Origin: Galaxea fascicularis | Lineage: Eukaryota > Cnidaria > Anthozoa > Scleractinia > Euphylliidae | Direction: 5' to 3' | Length of the DNA: 64,000 nucleotides | Assembly: GCA_948470475.1 (NCBI GenBank) | Contig: OX419343.1 | Location: 3,772,983-3,836,982 of the forward strand | Program-made: the position numbers and the translations under genes | Notes under the pieces: generated by a model | Databases searched by the model: none | What the model was told of the DNA's origin: nothing | Seen by the model: the letters and a program-made list of their open reading frames with translations, nothing else | Part shown: positions 26,627 through 40,700 of the stretch, one piece after another | How the letters are laid out: each line of letters begins with the position of its first letter | Numbering within the stretch: position 1 is the first letter of the stretch

Positions 26627-28107
26627 GGTGGAATACGGGAAGCAATCTCCTCCTCTTCGAAATCAATGAATCATCGCCTCTGAACCGGTAAAAATATTCG
26701 GTTTCAAGTCATCTTTATTTATTTCAAGCCGACCGAGCGTCTTTGCATTCCCCTGATTCCATTGCACGTGAGCCCGCACGCAAGAACACGCTGGCCTCCG
26801 ACAGGCTATCGGCATTTCTCGGCATCAGTCGGAAATTGATCCTCGGAAAAAACAGAATTCGAAATGTAGACAGGATCAAGTTCATCTGTCTATATTTTCA
26901 CTTCCTAAGACTTGGCAATCAAAACATTCGCTAACTTTAAACAACTTTTAAAGGACTGCGGTTTTTTCTTCCAAGAAAAAAACTTACAAGTAGAGCATTC
27001 GGGAAATCTACAAAATCCCGAAAACATTCCGAAGATTGCCAGCTAAACGAAAACAACTTGTCACCAATCTCTACGAGATATTTCGATTTGAGCGGCGAGA
27101 TTTGCGTTGAGACGGACGCGAGACCTCCGTAATGACTCTCGCGGATTTGTGAAGGTAACTTAAAATAATTTATTATAGTCTTTTACTTGTATTCTGAGGT
27201 AGATTTGCATTACGATTTCATTTCGGTCATATGCAACGCAGTCATATTCAAAACAGCTGAAAACAGTTGTGTTCAAAGAACGCGCGCTCAAAACCCATTT
27301 TATCTGAGTTTTTACAGTTAAGAACTCATTTATTTCTGAGCTAAGCTAGGTTTTTGGCTCAGACAGGGTAAGAAAAAATGATAAACAAAGTTAGAAGAAA
27401 GCAAGCTTATTCAGGTCGCAAATTGGTGCACAGAATCCCAAACTGGCATAGAGTCCGGGGGAAGCTTGTATCTTGCAGTATCTTGTGAGGCCTAAACAAG
27501 GAAGAAGTCGAGGGGATATCGATAGTGTTCACGTTTTGCAAAGTCATCGTTGATCATCTTGAATTGTTTTTTGTTTTGAGATAAAAGGGAAGTTCCAATC
27601 AAAGTCTAAAGTTGCTTCTGCACGTAGTCCGGGCGTAGGTTATAGGGTGACTCAGCAAGCAGTGGTCGATAATAAATTCAGTTTATCTAGCTATTATCAG
27701 TCTATCTACCATAGCCATATGGTTCGCCCCTTTCAAAGTGATGGTTCTTCTTGATTTTGGCTGATAATTTAGTGCATTAAGTGTCCGACATTAGGGCTTT
27801 TTTTGCCTGCTCATACTGTGTAATATTCTGGAAAACTGTCTTGTCAGCAGTGCATGGCAAAATTTTATAACTCGTATGCAAAGTCACCATACATGGGCCA
27901 CACAGGAGGTAAAATCTCATAAGGCAAACATTTTAATCATGTGGTATTCGAACAAATGAACTGAGCTTCATGCAACAAACACGTATCTCCCAGCTGCACT
28001 TTGTTCTCTGTAAAGAGAGCTGTTACTAAAAGTTACCAAACACTTTGCAATTAATTTCTCTGCAGGTGGATGTTAATACACTTTAAGCTGTAAACAATCT
28101 GTTGAAA
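26627..28107. promoter_or_regulatory. Head-to-head intergenic interval, possible bidirectional promoter
   Basis: The FERM gene ATG (minus strand, 26626) and the ABCB6-type gene ATG (plus strand, 28108) diverge with 1,481 bp between them, so both promoters must lie here or within 5' UTR introns. The middle (about 27060-27160) is relatively rich in CG dinucleotides compared with its flanks. I see no convincing TATA box. The role is inferred from gene geometry alone. Confidence 0.5.
27155..28065 (+). other. Possible 5' UTR intron of the ABCB6-type gene
   Basis: A donor-like AAG/GTAACT at 27155 and a strong acceptor (pyrimidine tract then TGCAG, ending 28065) bracket this stretch. The acceptor lies 42 nt before the ABCB6-type ATG. 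A non-coding first exon ending at 27154 would explain it. There is no transcript evidence in the sequence itself. Confidence 0.35.
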
Positions 28108-31100
28108 ATGATTTGTCAAAGGTATTGTGATTTCAATGAAACTTTGTTGAGTCACTCATCCAAGGAATCTGGTCTACCAAGATGCATCATGGGTACTGTT
28201 CCTCCCTGCTTCTTGCTGGTCTTCATAGTACTTCTCTTTCTGATCCAGCTCTGGAAAAGGAAAAAAATCCATGTGACATCACCAAGTCATCACCATTCCC
28301 TATTGTCAGATGTTGAGTCTACTTCTGTTCAGGAAATTGTAAGAGAAAAGGTGCCTTGTACTTGTGCACTGAAATGCAAGCGTATTGGTGGACAGTGTGA
28401 CTTGGAAAATAGCTCCACTGAATTTGTTGCAAATCCAGCAACATTTGTTCATGGAGACAATCGTACATCATTTTTGTACACATTTCAACAGTTCCTGCAT
28501 ATCTGCCTCATTTTGGTTCCTATAACTGATGTTATAACAAAAGTCATTATGGCACGTGAGAGGTTGCAAGGATATGTTATTGTTAATGATGCAGGAACAT
28601 TTTTAACTTGGATGGTAGCTATTTTTGTTCTGCGCACTGAAAGTGCTCGGTATTTCAAGGCTGGTATCAGCAGACACTCCCTTGGTCTCCTCCTATTCTG
28701 GGCACTTGCATTCATCATTGAGAATTTATCCTTCATTTCCTGGAATAATCCATACTGGTGGTTTGGTCGTAAGACAAGTATCCAGAAAGCTGAATTTGGC
28801 TTGTTTGTTGTGCGGTATACAATCATTGTTCCAGTGTTTCTTCTTGGATTAAAAGGACCAGGGCTTTATCAGCCACCATCGCTACAATTCCCAATCAAGG
28901 AAGAGCCATTATTAATAGCTGGATCATCAGTAAGAGAGTTTTGTTCCTTGGTTATTAATTATACAATTATATAATAATTGGCCCCATGCAGTTAGCTAAA
29001 TTAATTATTATTAATATACTAGGTAATTGCATGGGGCTGAGTAAAATTAAGGATTAATATCACGCATGTTTTCAGAAGTTGCTGAACTTGCCCAAGTAGA
29101 CGGAATTCAGTCGCACAGAACTTGGGTGATCACATGTGAATTTTCAGGTGCACGTGTACGATAAAAAAATCTAGTCACATCACAGTGCGACCAGCTGGTC
29201 GTTAACTTTGAGCCCTGCAAAGTGTGCTTAACCAAATTAAATTGCCTCATTAATGAAATGCTATCCATTTGCAAACTCAAACCAGAACTAAATATGTGAA
29301 CTAATTTGATTCGTGCTAAAGTGTTTGTTTGCCAATGTATTAAGTATGTAAATTTCAGGACTATCTTACTTAAGCGGGGACTAACTTAACTACAGACTTT
29401 GCGTTGTTGCCAAGGGATTTTTACTGATTGTATTTGTAAAACACTGTTTTTTCGGTGTTTTTGCCACTATATTGGTGAAACGTTCAAAGGTGAACATGTG
29501 AACTTTATAAATTGTTATTGCGCATGCACAACTTGCCCCAGGCTCCAACCGCGGATTAGAGAGAGAAATCCCTAAAACTTGGAGAAAATTATGTTTAGTT
29601 CCCATTTTTTTTTGCCAGTTGGAGATATTCCAGCCTTCTTCACAGCCTCTGTAAGCAATATTGTTAACAAACATAACTGCAATGATAATGATGATATGGT
29701 ATGAATCTGCGTGCATATGACGTCATAAATCTCACAGTAACACGAATTTCAAAAAATTGATACATAGAATTTTGCACCTGGCAATCCTCAACCATTGGCA
29801 TCATTTTTGGCATCCAGAAGTGTTCGCCACTCAAGTTTTAGGCTTTTTTCTGTTCTGGTCACGTGACTTACCAAATATGGTTGTGACTTGAACCAGACAG
29901 CTTGTCTGTGCAAGGTAGGGTTTCCAAGATATGAGGGTTGGGAACTTTCCATAGCAACAATTTTAGCTGATTTTGTAGTTAAGTTAGTCCCCCCTTAAAT
30001 ATTTGCTTTTTGAAAATGTGTATTTACTCTTGACAATGGTGTCATGTCAATGCCAAAATGTTGAGCAATAAATCTTTCTTTGTTTATTGTAAACTAAAAT
30101 TTGAAAAAAAAATACGGTAGTATTGTGTATTTGCAAGCTCCTCAGTTGAGGAGGGGAGTTGGGTTTCCTCGAAAAGATTAAATTCTTTATGTTTGGTGAA
30201 AGAGGTAAGTGTCAGGCTTGTTATGGTACAGTTTGTTTCCATACAGTGAATTGGAGTAGAGTCTAAGCTTTGTGCATTTTTAACCCAAAACCTCCCCTTA
30301 ACCACTGATTTTTCTTTGACATGGCTGGAAATTATATTCAGCCATTACTTGCATGATTAAATTGTACTAGTAAACTATGGGGCAAATCTGAGCAAAAACC
30401 AAACAAAATGACTTTAACTTTGTCATAACAAGGCAGTTTGTTGGTTTTCAAGTATATGTTCATGTAATTATGCTGTAGGTGCTCATGTTTTAATTACAAC
30501 TTTTAGGCAACTGATCGCCGTGGACAATCAGCTTTCAAAGATTTGTGGCACAAAACAAAGTTGCTGTGGCCATTCTTGTGGCCCTCTGACAGGTACAGTG
30601 TATAAGTAAAACATCTGATTAAACAGGTCTTTGAATGATAATTTATGAAATCATCAATAGCCATAACCCCAATATCCAAAGAGAAGAAAGATGCTGATCA
30701 ATGTTGGGACCGTTAGCTATAATTGCCACATGAGCTTTTTGGTGTCATTAATTTCTGTTGTTACCAGGGGCCTTCAAGTTAAGGTGGTCATGTGTTTCCT
30801 TCTCCTTGGGGCCGGTCGTGCTGTCAATGTCCTCGTACCATACATGTACAAAATAATAGGTGAGTTTGATAACATTGTTCACCTCTAGTTTTGTCCACCT
30901 GAACATGGTTATGTATGAAGTAAAGAAAACGTAAAGCTTGTGGGATGTGGCTTGGAGTGACAAGAATACCTCACAAATAATAATTATTATTAATGTGTCT
31001 GGTTAAGCTGGAACCCACTTTGCTTATATGTTATTCATGTGGGTACTTGATCCTGGATATTAGCTAACAAGGCAGAAACAGCTGTCCAATTAGCTGCTAA

Positions 31101-34100
31101 TGCTCTGGCTCAATCTTATTTGGTAGATTTAAAGGGTAATGCCCGCTACAATGTGACCACAGTGCCCAGTGAGTGGCTTCCAGCTCCCTAGACTCATTAA
31201 TTTGCTAGGTACAGTATTCTTATGATATGTATAAAATAATTTGGTTTGGATTAGTCACACTAAGTTGATTTCCTCTTACAGAAACAAATGTCAGCATTGC
31301 CTTGTCCACTTGTTGTCAGCCACTCTATCACTGATCTTCTACCTTGTTCTTGTATTAAATTGTATGTATTTCTGTCTTTGCAGTGAACCACCTATCACCC
31401 GGAAAGACAATCACAGATCCTTGGCATTTGATTTTAATTTATGTGGCATTAAGGTTTTTACAGGGTGGAGGTACAGGAGGTATTGGGTTACTAAACAACA
31501 TCAAGGCCTTCCTGTGGATCAAGATCCAACAGTTTACTAGCAGAACTCTTCAAGTGCGTCTGTTTGCACATCTTCACAGGTAAAAATCACTTTCATTTGT
31601 TCTGGTTTTCCTCTATGCCTTTTAACTTTGCAAAAGAAATGAAGGGTAGGGGAAAATGTCTACATTGCAGGTTTGATTACTTTACCCAAGTGACATGACT
31701 CTTTAGGGAATATTATACTCTTTTTTGGATAAACATTGAAAATGAGATTAACCAAAATTTTAAGAATGTCAATAACAAGAAAAAATCCTGGAATTGAAAA
31801 TTTCAAACCCCCCAAATCCTCTGATTATCCCCGTCACCTGAAATTCAGAGTACCCCCCTTGGGGATGCTCATAATGGGTGTTCATCCAAGGGATATAAAA
31901 ACCTCCTTTGGATGATTTGGGGGGGGGGGGGCACTTAATTTTTTTCCAAGAAAATTTTGGTACAAGAAACTACGCTGTATTAGCCTAGGAATTATATTAT
32001 TATTGAGTCAAGGAGATAACAACGTTAACTTCTACACTTTTGACTTCACCTATCTCATAGCCTGTCCCTCAGTTGGCATTTGAATCGTAAAACTGGAGAG
32101 GTGATAAGGATGGTGGACAGAGGTGCTAACAGCATCTACAATCTTCTTAAGTAAGTTTAGCCTGTGATGATCCAGGTTACTCAAATTTTTCAAGGCCTGC
32201 ATTTTTATTAAAGATGTGCTTTTTCGAGGAGCTGCAATTAGTTAAAAAAGTTTCTTAGTTGGGACAATTTCATGAAATTGACTTAAAATCATACACGATT
32301 GTGTTATTTGCCCATTTCCATGTAATTCTATGAAATTCGTAGGAAAAAACACCAACACAACAAAGCTTAAACACTTTTGCACTTCTAATGGTATTCTTAC
32401 CTCTGAAAACCCTTTGAAAACTGTTCAAAATATGACATTTTCATTGAGTTGATTTTGAGCACCATGCCTCTAAAAATGAGCAACCAACCCTTGGGTTGCA
32501 CGGGAAGTCTGGTACTGGTTTTAAATCTAAAGCAATTGCCAATGGGCTCATGAAAACTGGCCGATTGCAGTCCTCGATATATGTAACTTCTTTTTGAAGA
32601 TACAAGCAACTGCATTTAATTTTTACATTAACAATAATTCCGATAAACTTCTTAGACATTCCATGGATGCACTGCATAAAATCATATATAATTTTATCTG
32701 TGACAAGGAAAATAAGATGAAAGAATAAGCTCGTAATTTGCTGTGCAGTAAACCTCTCCTGCTACAGTGTGTATGTAATGCTCCACACTTTGCTATCAGT
32801 GCCGTGGTACTTCCCCAAATTTTTTTTCGTGAAAAATCAGAAACCATGTGATATGTTAATTTACTGACAGAACAGAGAAAAATGATGAGTGAATAAGGTT
32901 GAACTCCCTCTACCAATCCTCACCTTCCTTACAATAATCAGAGGGTGCAAATACTGTGTTCAGTTTGTACCGTGTACATTGTAATCTTTGCTCTGTTTTA
33001 ATTTGTACCTGACAGCTATCTTCTGTTCAATATTGTTCCTACATTTGCTGATATTGGTGTGGCGGTTGTATACTTCATTGTTGCTTTCAATGGTTGGTTT
33101 GGGCTGCTGGTTTTTCTCACCATGGCTATTTACATTGGTAAGGCTGTAAACAGTCATGTACATGTAACAATGTTGAATTTTCTTCTCTATAAGAATCTTG
33201 CTTCTGCAGTTGTGTTGTTTTATTTAGCTAAGTATTCCACTATGTTTCTCTCCACCTTGATATGTCACTCAATTTAAGGGTAAGTAAACTTGCTTGCTTA
33301 ATATTGTGCAGTCACTTGACCATGTTAAGAGAGGAATAGCCTGTAACATCCTATGTGGGTAGTATCCAGGAGGGGAAGAGGAAGGTAAGAGGAACAGGGA
33401 CATCCCTACGTCCCCTCCCTCCTGTTATATCCCTAGTCTTACCTTACTAGGACTGTGAGGCTTTGTGGAAGTCAACTCGTAAGGAAAGTAACCAACAAAT
33501 GAAAGAATGTCTTCGGAATATTTTTCATTAACTACAAAGCAGGGGACTGTCTTCGCTGCAGGACAATAGCAACGGCCATCTACCATCTTCTAATAAGAAA
33601 TGATAGTCCTGCTCATCCCATTACTTTATATGATGAAACACATCCTTCCGAGCAGTTCATATGACTTGATGATCTTATTGCAGCTTTCACCATTTTGATA
33701 ACTGAATGGAGAACCAAGTTCAGACGAGAAATGAATGAAAAGGATAATGCTGCCAAGGCAAAAGCTGTTGACTCCCTGTTGAACTTTGAAACTGTAAGTC
33801 GAAAGTTAAAATTGTATGCGATAGTGTTGATCTTCTAGCTTATGACCTTGCTGGCTCTTTTTCCTGTTAATCTTTATTGATACCTTTGTTGCTTCTAATA
33901 AATTTGTTGTGAATATCCCAGTGATCAATGGTTGCCTTTGTTCTATTAACCCTTTAAACCCTAAGAGTGATCAACATCAAAATTCTCCTTGTAATTTCAA
34001 TGCTTTACAAGGTAGAGCGGTCACGAGAATTTAGGACAGGATCACACAAGATGAATATGCTTGATATTTTAACAACTTAAAGGGTTGTATGTTATGAAAT

Positions 34101-37100
34101 TAATGATGCAGTGATAACATTTTGTGATAAATTAGAGGAGTATTTTGCTTGCATTTTCAGGTGAAATATTACAGTGGGGAAGACTTTGAGGTGGAAAGAC
34201 TCGACCAAGCTATTAAGGACTACCAGGTACAACTCTGTGATTTTGAGTTACCAATAAATAAATTGCAATAGCATTACATACAGGCCACTTTCTTTTCAAG
34301 ACTGACCCTGCAATTGCCTTGTGTTGTACTTGAATAATTGATGTGACATAATCTAAGTGAGTCTGTTTTCATTATCACATCATTTACTGAAGCCATGCAA
34401 TAGTTTATTGGCTTAACCTCAGTCCTTTAGATGGAGGACAGGGCTGTCATTAAGGGCTGGGGGCTGGCGATTTTTCCCTTGTATTTTTAGGTATATCCCC
34501 GCTATTTTGATATAAAACAAGCTTGTTGACTTCACTACGGCAACTCGAATCCCCAGCCATCTTTTTTATATACCCACCTACTTCTAAAATTAGTGCCAGC
34601 CCTGCAAGGACTTCTTATTTTGCAACTTTTTGGCATGTTATCATTTTTTGCAAAGAACTTTGTTTCTTGTTAGTTGTGTAACAAGTACTGGAAATAAAAA
34701 ATCTTTGTACAAAAGGAGAGGACATGTAGACCAAAGTTCCACTTTTAACAATATTATATTTATGAAAACATTTGCTTGCTCCAAACTGCAGGATTGTGAG
34801 TGGGAGACTTTTGCATCTCTTGCACTTTTGAACACAGCACAGAATACAGTCATAACTGCTGGCCTATTGGCTGGGACACTCTATTGTGGCCACTTAGTGG
34901 TTGATGGGCAGCTTGGGGTGAGTGCATGATGAACACAGTTAATGAGCACTGCTAGGAGCATTGGCCAGGAGAACACTCCCAGTGGCCACTAGCAGTAAGC
35001 GGGAACTCTATTTAAAAAGTAGCTAACAATTTTAACGAGGAACAGGTATACCTTTTTCATCCCTGATCACAGCCCTGATAAAGAATAAAATAAAATTACA
35101 ATTAATACTAATGACACTTATTAATTCCAATAAAATACAAGGATACTTGGTCTAATAAATTACTAATTACCAGTTTACAAATAATTATAAGAACACTAAT
35201 TACCATAACTAATCAAATGTCTTACTAAGTAAAGGCTTTAATTCTTCTAAGCCCTAATAATGACCAAAGCCTGCTTTCTCATCACGTTATCACCATTTCA
35301 GCTAGCAAACAGGTTATGAGAATACAGGAAATGATCAGCAAACATGAGGTGTCTTGATGTTTAACCAAATACAGTCTATTTCTCTATATTATTGCTACTT
35401 AGACTCAACATGGTTTGTCAAGGTTTGATGTCTGCTCTGTTTCGTGCAGGTTGGAGATTTTGTTCTGTATGTGACCTACACCCTACAGCTGTATATACCT
35501 CTCAACTATTTTGGGACTTACTACAGGTGAGGGAAATGATACAGCTATGAGCCACTCATCTTTGTTGGGTGACCTTAGCAAAAATGTATATTTTCTAAGA
35601 CTGTTATGACCTGTTACTTCCTTTTAAGTAATGATTCACACAAGAACAACAGCAAACCCTATTGTTCTGCGGCAATGGCATAGGATATCGTTGATTTTAG
35701 GAAGAAAGCTTGAACTCTTGAATGTTACCTAAATTTCTTTGTAGAACTAGACTAAATGTACTTCGTTCAAATAAAATTTAGGAAATTTTTGTGCCTAACC
35801 AATCATAACTGCTAAACACAATAGCCACTAATTTTGATGATTTGATGAAGTTCCCCCCACACAATTTCTTTTAAAAATTTGATGTGGTGCAACGGCAGCA
35901 CAGGTTATCTGAATCTTCAATTAGATTACTTACTAAATGTGCCTTTAACCCTAACTTTTAAACATTTTTTGAGTTTTGACCAATGAGATTGCTAGATTAA
36001 ACAATGACAAAAGTCAACATTCCATCGTGCATTGCCGTTTATCACTATAGTTCTTATGCGAATTATTACTTAAAACATAGTGTCAGAGTCCAATTTTTCC
36101 AAGTTTGAATGCTTTCATCCCTACCATCCATACAACTAGAACACAGTAATCAATATCAATGCAGAAACGTTTTTACTTTAGGAAGAAAAGCTGGATAATC
36201 AATTATTGATGCAGAGACAAACCGTCATTAACACAATCATGTTTTGAAATGATGGTTTACAAAAGCCTTGGTTTCAGCTTTTTTACCCATTGCCAAGTAG
36301 AAAAGCTAAAGGTCTCTTCTTTGCATTTTAAAGAATAATAGAAAAGCTTCTTTCTTATTTTAATTACCTGTTTGGTAGTTTTGATAATCATTGTTTGTGA
36401 TGACTTATATTTTTAGGATGATTCAACAGTCTTTTATTGACATGGAAAACATGTTTGACCTATTCCAGCAGAAAAGACAGGTAATGAGCCTTATTTTTGT
36501 CAGGGTTTTGATGTTTTCAGTTTTCTTGAGTTGTTATTGATGTTTAACTTTGATTTTTTGTTAGGCTCGGTTCAAACGTCGAACTTCACATGTGCCGAAT
36601 ATATTCCAAATGAGAAAAATCTATTGTTTCAGGGGTTTTGTCTGAGGCCAGACGCCAGACGTAACATCCGGTTCTTTTGACATGAAAAGTCTGGTAGTAA
36701 CGTCCAATGATTCACACAAAATAATTAAGTCTGACGTCCACTTGTTTGACCTATGAATCTGGTAGTAACCCTGTTTTTCCCCTCATTTGCATTAGATTTG
36801 GCAAATGTGAAGTTTGACATTTGAACTGGGTGTTAGTTAACTGATTTTTGGGGGGCCCTATCTGTCTACATTGTAAATAGTTATCTTTATGATTGTCATT
36901 ATCACAACAACTACGCTACTACTGTCATTGCTATCACAGACTGTACCTATCACTATTGGTATCATTGTCACTTCCGGTGTCACCATCTATCACTATTGCT
37001 ATCGTACCCTGTATCATTTTTGTTATCTTAATCATTATTAGGAGACATTTAAATTTGTTAATGAAAAATTAGACAAAGAAGGAGATGACTGACAGTCTAA

Positions 37101-37713
37101 ATCTTGTTTCAAGTACCTTTAAATACTTGTTATTGACAACAGGTGATAGATGAGCCTCATGCCCCTGACATCAGAGTCACTAATGGTCTCATTGAATTTC
37201 AACATGTCAACTTCTCGTATACACCAGAGTAAGTTATTTAACCTTTGAACTCCTAAAAGTGATTAGTATGTAACTTCACGTGATAATATCAATATGTTGC
37301 CTAGAGGACAAGTGATGAGAACATTTAAGCAATAGAAAACGTTTTCCATGTTTGGATAGCCTGATATAAACACAAGAGGGGTTGGGAGAATTCGAGACAG
37401 TTATGCAAACCCGAGACGAAGTCGAGGGTTTGCATAACTGTCGAGAATTCTCCCAACCCCTTGAGTGTTTATATCAGGCTATGCAAACACGGGAAAAAAG
37501 TTTTCTATTGCTTTTATAAAATAACTTCCTCTAAAAACTACAATGTGTCACACAACCATGTTTACATACTCTCATGCAAACACGCCTCTCGGCCAATCAG
37601 AGCGCGCATACTATCTTAGTTATTTAAAAATAGAGGATATTACATGCCCGCGCGTGGATATGAATTTTATCGAGTTGAACATGAGAATATAAAATTCATA
37701 TCCATAAGTGGAC

Positions 37714-37757
<44 letters not shown>

Positions 37758-40700
37758 CTATTTCACTTTAATATTTTCAATGGTCTTAAAGTAGAACTTG
37801 TCGTTACTAAAAATGGAAGAAGTACAGGGCCTTGAAAGCATGGACAAAAACCAAATTCATTTTTATTGCAATGTTATAAAGTCTAAAATGATGGCCCTTA
37901 GAATTCTAGATTCCGAGGAAAGCCAGTTGTAAACAACAAAGGCGTGATTTATTATGTAACCATAGCAACAGTGATCTCTTCAGTGTGAAGATGTGAAGTT
38001 TTTGCGGGAAAGCTCACTTGTATTTCACTGGTGTTTATATAATGAACAAACTTATCAGCCAGAGGGTGTTATTTTGATATAATCCCAAATTCTCTTAAGT
38101 AGTGTAGAAGGAACTGTATAGTACCTAGAAAGGAGAATTCATAATCAGATCTTTAGAGTTAAAGGGTTCCACATGATTGTGTGTTTCTCTGTCCTCTCTT
38201 CTACCATTCACTCCACTTGCAGTTGAATTGTATTGACAGCTGTTTCTCTGTTTGCAGAACCTTTTCAAAATTTTCTATTCTAGATTTGCACTCAGGGTTC
38301 TCATTAAGTGCCAGCCACTAGCTTAAAAACCGGCTACTTCGAATTCATGAAATAATACATCTTTTAGTTGTGAAGAGTAATAAAATCTCAAATTGTCAGC
38401 CTGCTGCTTAATGCATCTAGTCATCTACTCCCTTAGTTACTGAGAACCCTGCCAACTATAAACAGACATCTATAAAGCGCCCAGCTGTTGCTGGTCCCAA
38501 CAGTGTCTGTCTTAAAGCTTTGATTGGGCCGACTTGCATCTCTTACACTTCTGTGTTTTCATTGTCTCCCATCTCCAGCAGTTGCTATTGTTAATCTCAT
38601 TATTATCGGTATCATTGTTATGTTAATTGTTATAATTATCACAAGCCTCCCATCTTCAATCGAAAGCAGTTTTCATCTGCTCAAAACTAGGCTAGTAAAA
38701 CGCAGGCTATCAAGATCATAGTTTAACAAAGGGTTGAGGCAGAAAATGATGCCCTCTAATATTATTATCTGCTGCTGGTGAGGCGTGGTCAGGAGCCCAT
38801 CACTCCGGGAGCGTACAACTCCCATACTAAGCCTATGTCACAGTTTTTTACAGACCGATTTAGTTTTAGACTATCTTTTCCTGCAAAAAAGGAAGTTTTG
38901 GTACACGTGATACCGCATCTTCATGACCTTTCTTTTGTTCTAAAGGTTCTCAGCGTCGCAGATAAACTTTAGAACAAAAGAAAGTTCGAGGAAAAGTTTC
39001 GCACGAGCATTGTGATTGGTCATTGGGCTCCTGCGGAAGTCCCATATTCGTGGCAAATTCAATCTTAAAATAAATCGGTCTGTGAAAACGCCGTGACAGG
39101 AATACAGGGCAGTTGAACGCTCCTAGTGATGGGTTCCTGGCGTGGTGTAGCTTTCCAGTCGGGGTCTATGATTGGAGAACAGAACAATAGATGATACAAC
39201 ACAGACAATACCCCTATAGCCCTGATAACAAAAGAAGTTACAGGTCAAAGGGACCAATGAAAATGTAGATGTTGTGCCGCGTAGCACTATAAACACGTAC
39301 AAGTGGTGGAACAGAGAATTAACTCTGAAGTGTAAATTAAAGTGCTAAGAGAAAAGGTCTGGAAGAGTTACAGAATTACTCATTTTTTTGTCCTTTTTCA
39401 CAGAAAGCAGATCCTGAAAGACGTGTGTTTCACGGTGTACCCTGGTCAGACTGTGGCACTGGTTGGGTCTTCAGGCAGTGGCAAGAGTACGATCATTAGA
39501 CTACTGTACCGCTTCTATGATCTGGACTCTGGAATGATCTCAATCGATGGACAGAACATTGCTAAGGTTGGTCACCAATAAACCAAGAAGTCGGGGTGTT
39601 AACGCTTTACCTCCCAAGATTTGATTATTAATTCTTCTTTCTAGCTGCTATACAGTTCTTCGTACATTAGTTAAGAGAATCTGGAGTTGTATAAAGGCTG
39701 GTCTGGCTGATAAGCTTGTATATTCTCATCACCTGTCTGTTGGACAATGTATTAATATTATAAGGAGAACTTACATGCTAATCACTTCTGGGAGTTTAAG
39801 TGTTAATAAGCGGCCTGCTAATACACCCCCCTTTCTTGCCGCTAGGGACGTTGGCCAGAAAAACACTCCCAGCTGCCGGTAGCGATGAATGGGGGCGGTA
39901 TTCAAAGACTAGCTAACGTGGTTACTGGGGTACCTTTTTCATTCTGATCACAGACTTAAGTCGAACTTCTCAGACGAATCCATAATCCTTGATAAAACGT
40001 CTAATGCACCTTACAAAGCTTGCTCTATTTTCAAATACGCACACCTTTCATTCCAGACCCCATGAACACTGTATTTCGTTACACCAATGGGATGTCAAGT
40101 CGCTTGTCTTCGACCACCTTGAGTGGTCAAGACCTATTTAGACGCTATGAATTTTGCTGATATTCATCGTACAAACATCATTCAACACTGCTAGGACTCA
40201 CGATTGGTATGAGGTTTACAGACAGACAAGACTTAACTGAAGTAACTCGACATCTTACGTGTCGTCCTCGACGAGTTGCAGGTTTCATTGGCAAGAAACA
40301 GTTGGGATCTTAGTTCAAAATTTGTAATTTTAGTTTGCTTGACACTTCTGGTAATGCGTATTTGAGCAAACCTTGGCTTGGAATTGTCCCAATAGAAAAG
40401 CGTATTTATTATTGTGCCGCGATTGTTGCAAACTTGTCAGCGTCTACATCGGCCTTTGCGAAACTCTGGTCATTTTGTGGGTTTTCGTGACTTTTCTCGA
40501 ACAAAACATCGTTCTAAAACGAACTCAAATAATCTTGTAGGGCGGGATGCACTAAAATTCATGTACGAAATCTGTTTGTTAAACTGATTTTTGACTCAGA
40601 TTAAACGTTTGTGTTCCTCAGGTTACCCAGAAATCTCTGCGGAAGGCCATAGGAGTGGTTCCACAGGACACAGTTTTATTCAACAACAACATAAGGTGCA

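Noticed and set aside
31063..31190. Possible extra ABCB6 exon (open stretch starting [17 protein letters not shown])
   Set aside because: Exon 3 joins exon 4 at 31384 directly in phase and gives the expected family sequence; no good donor closes this stretch in frame.
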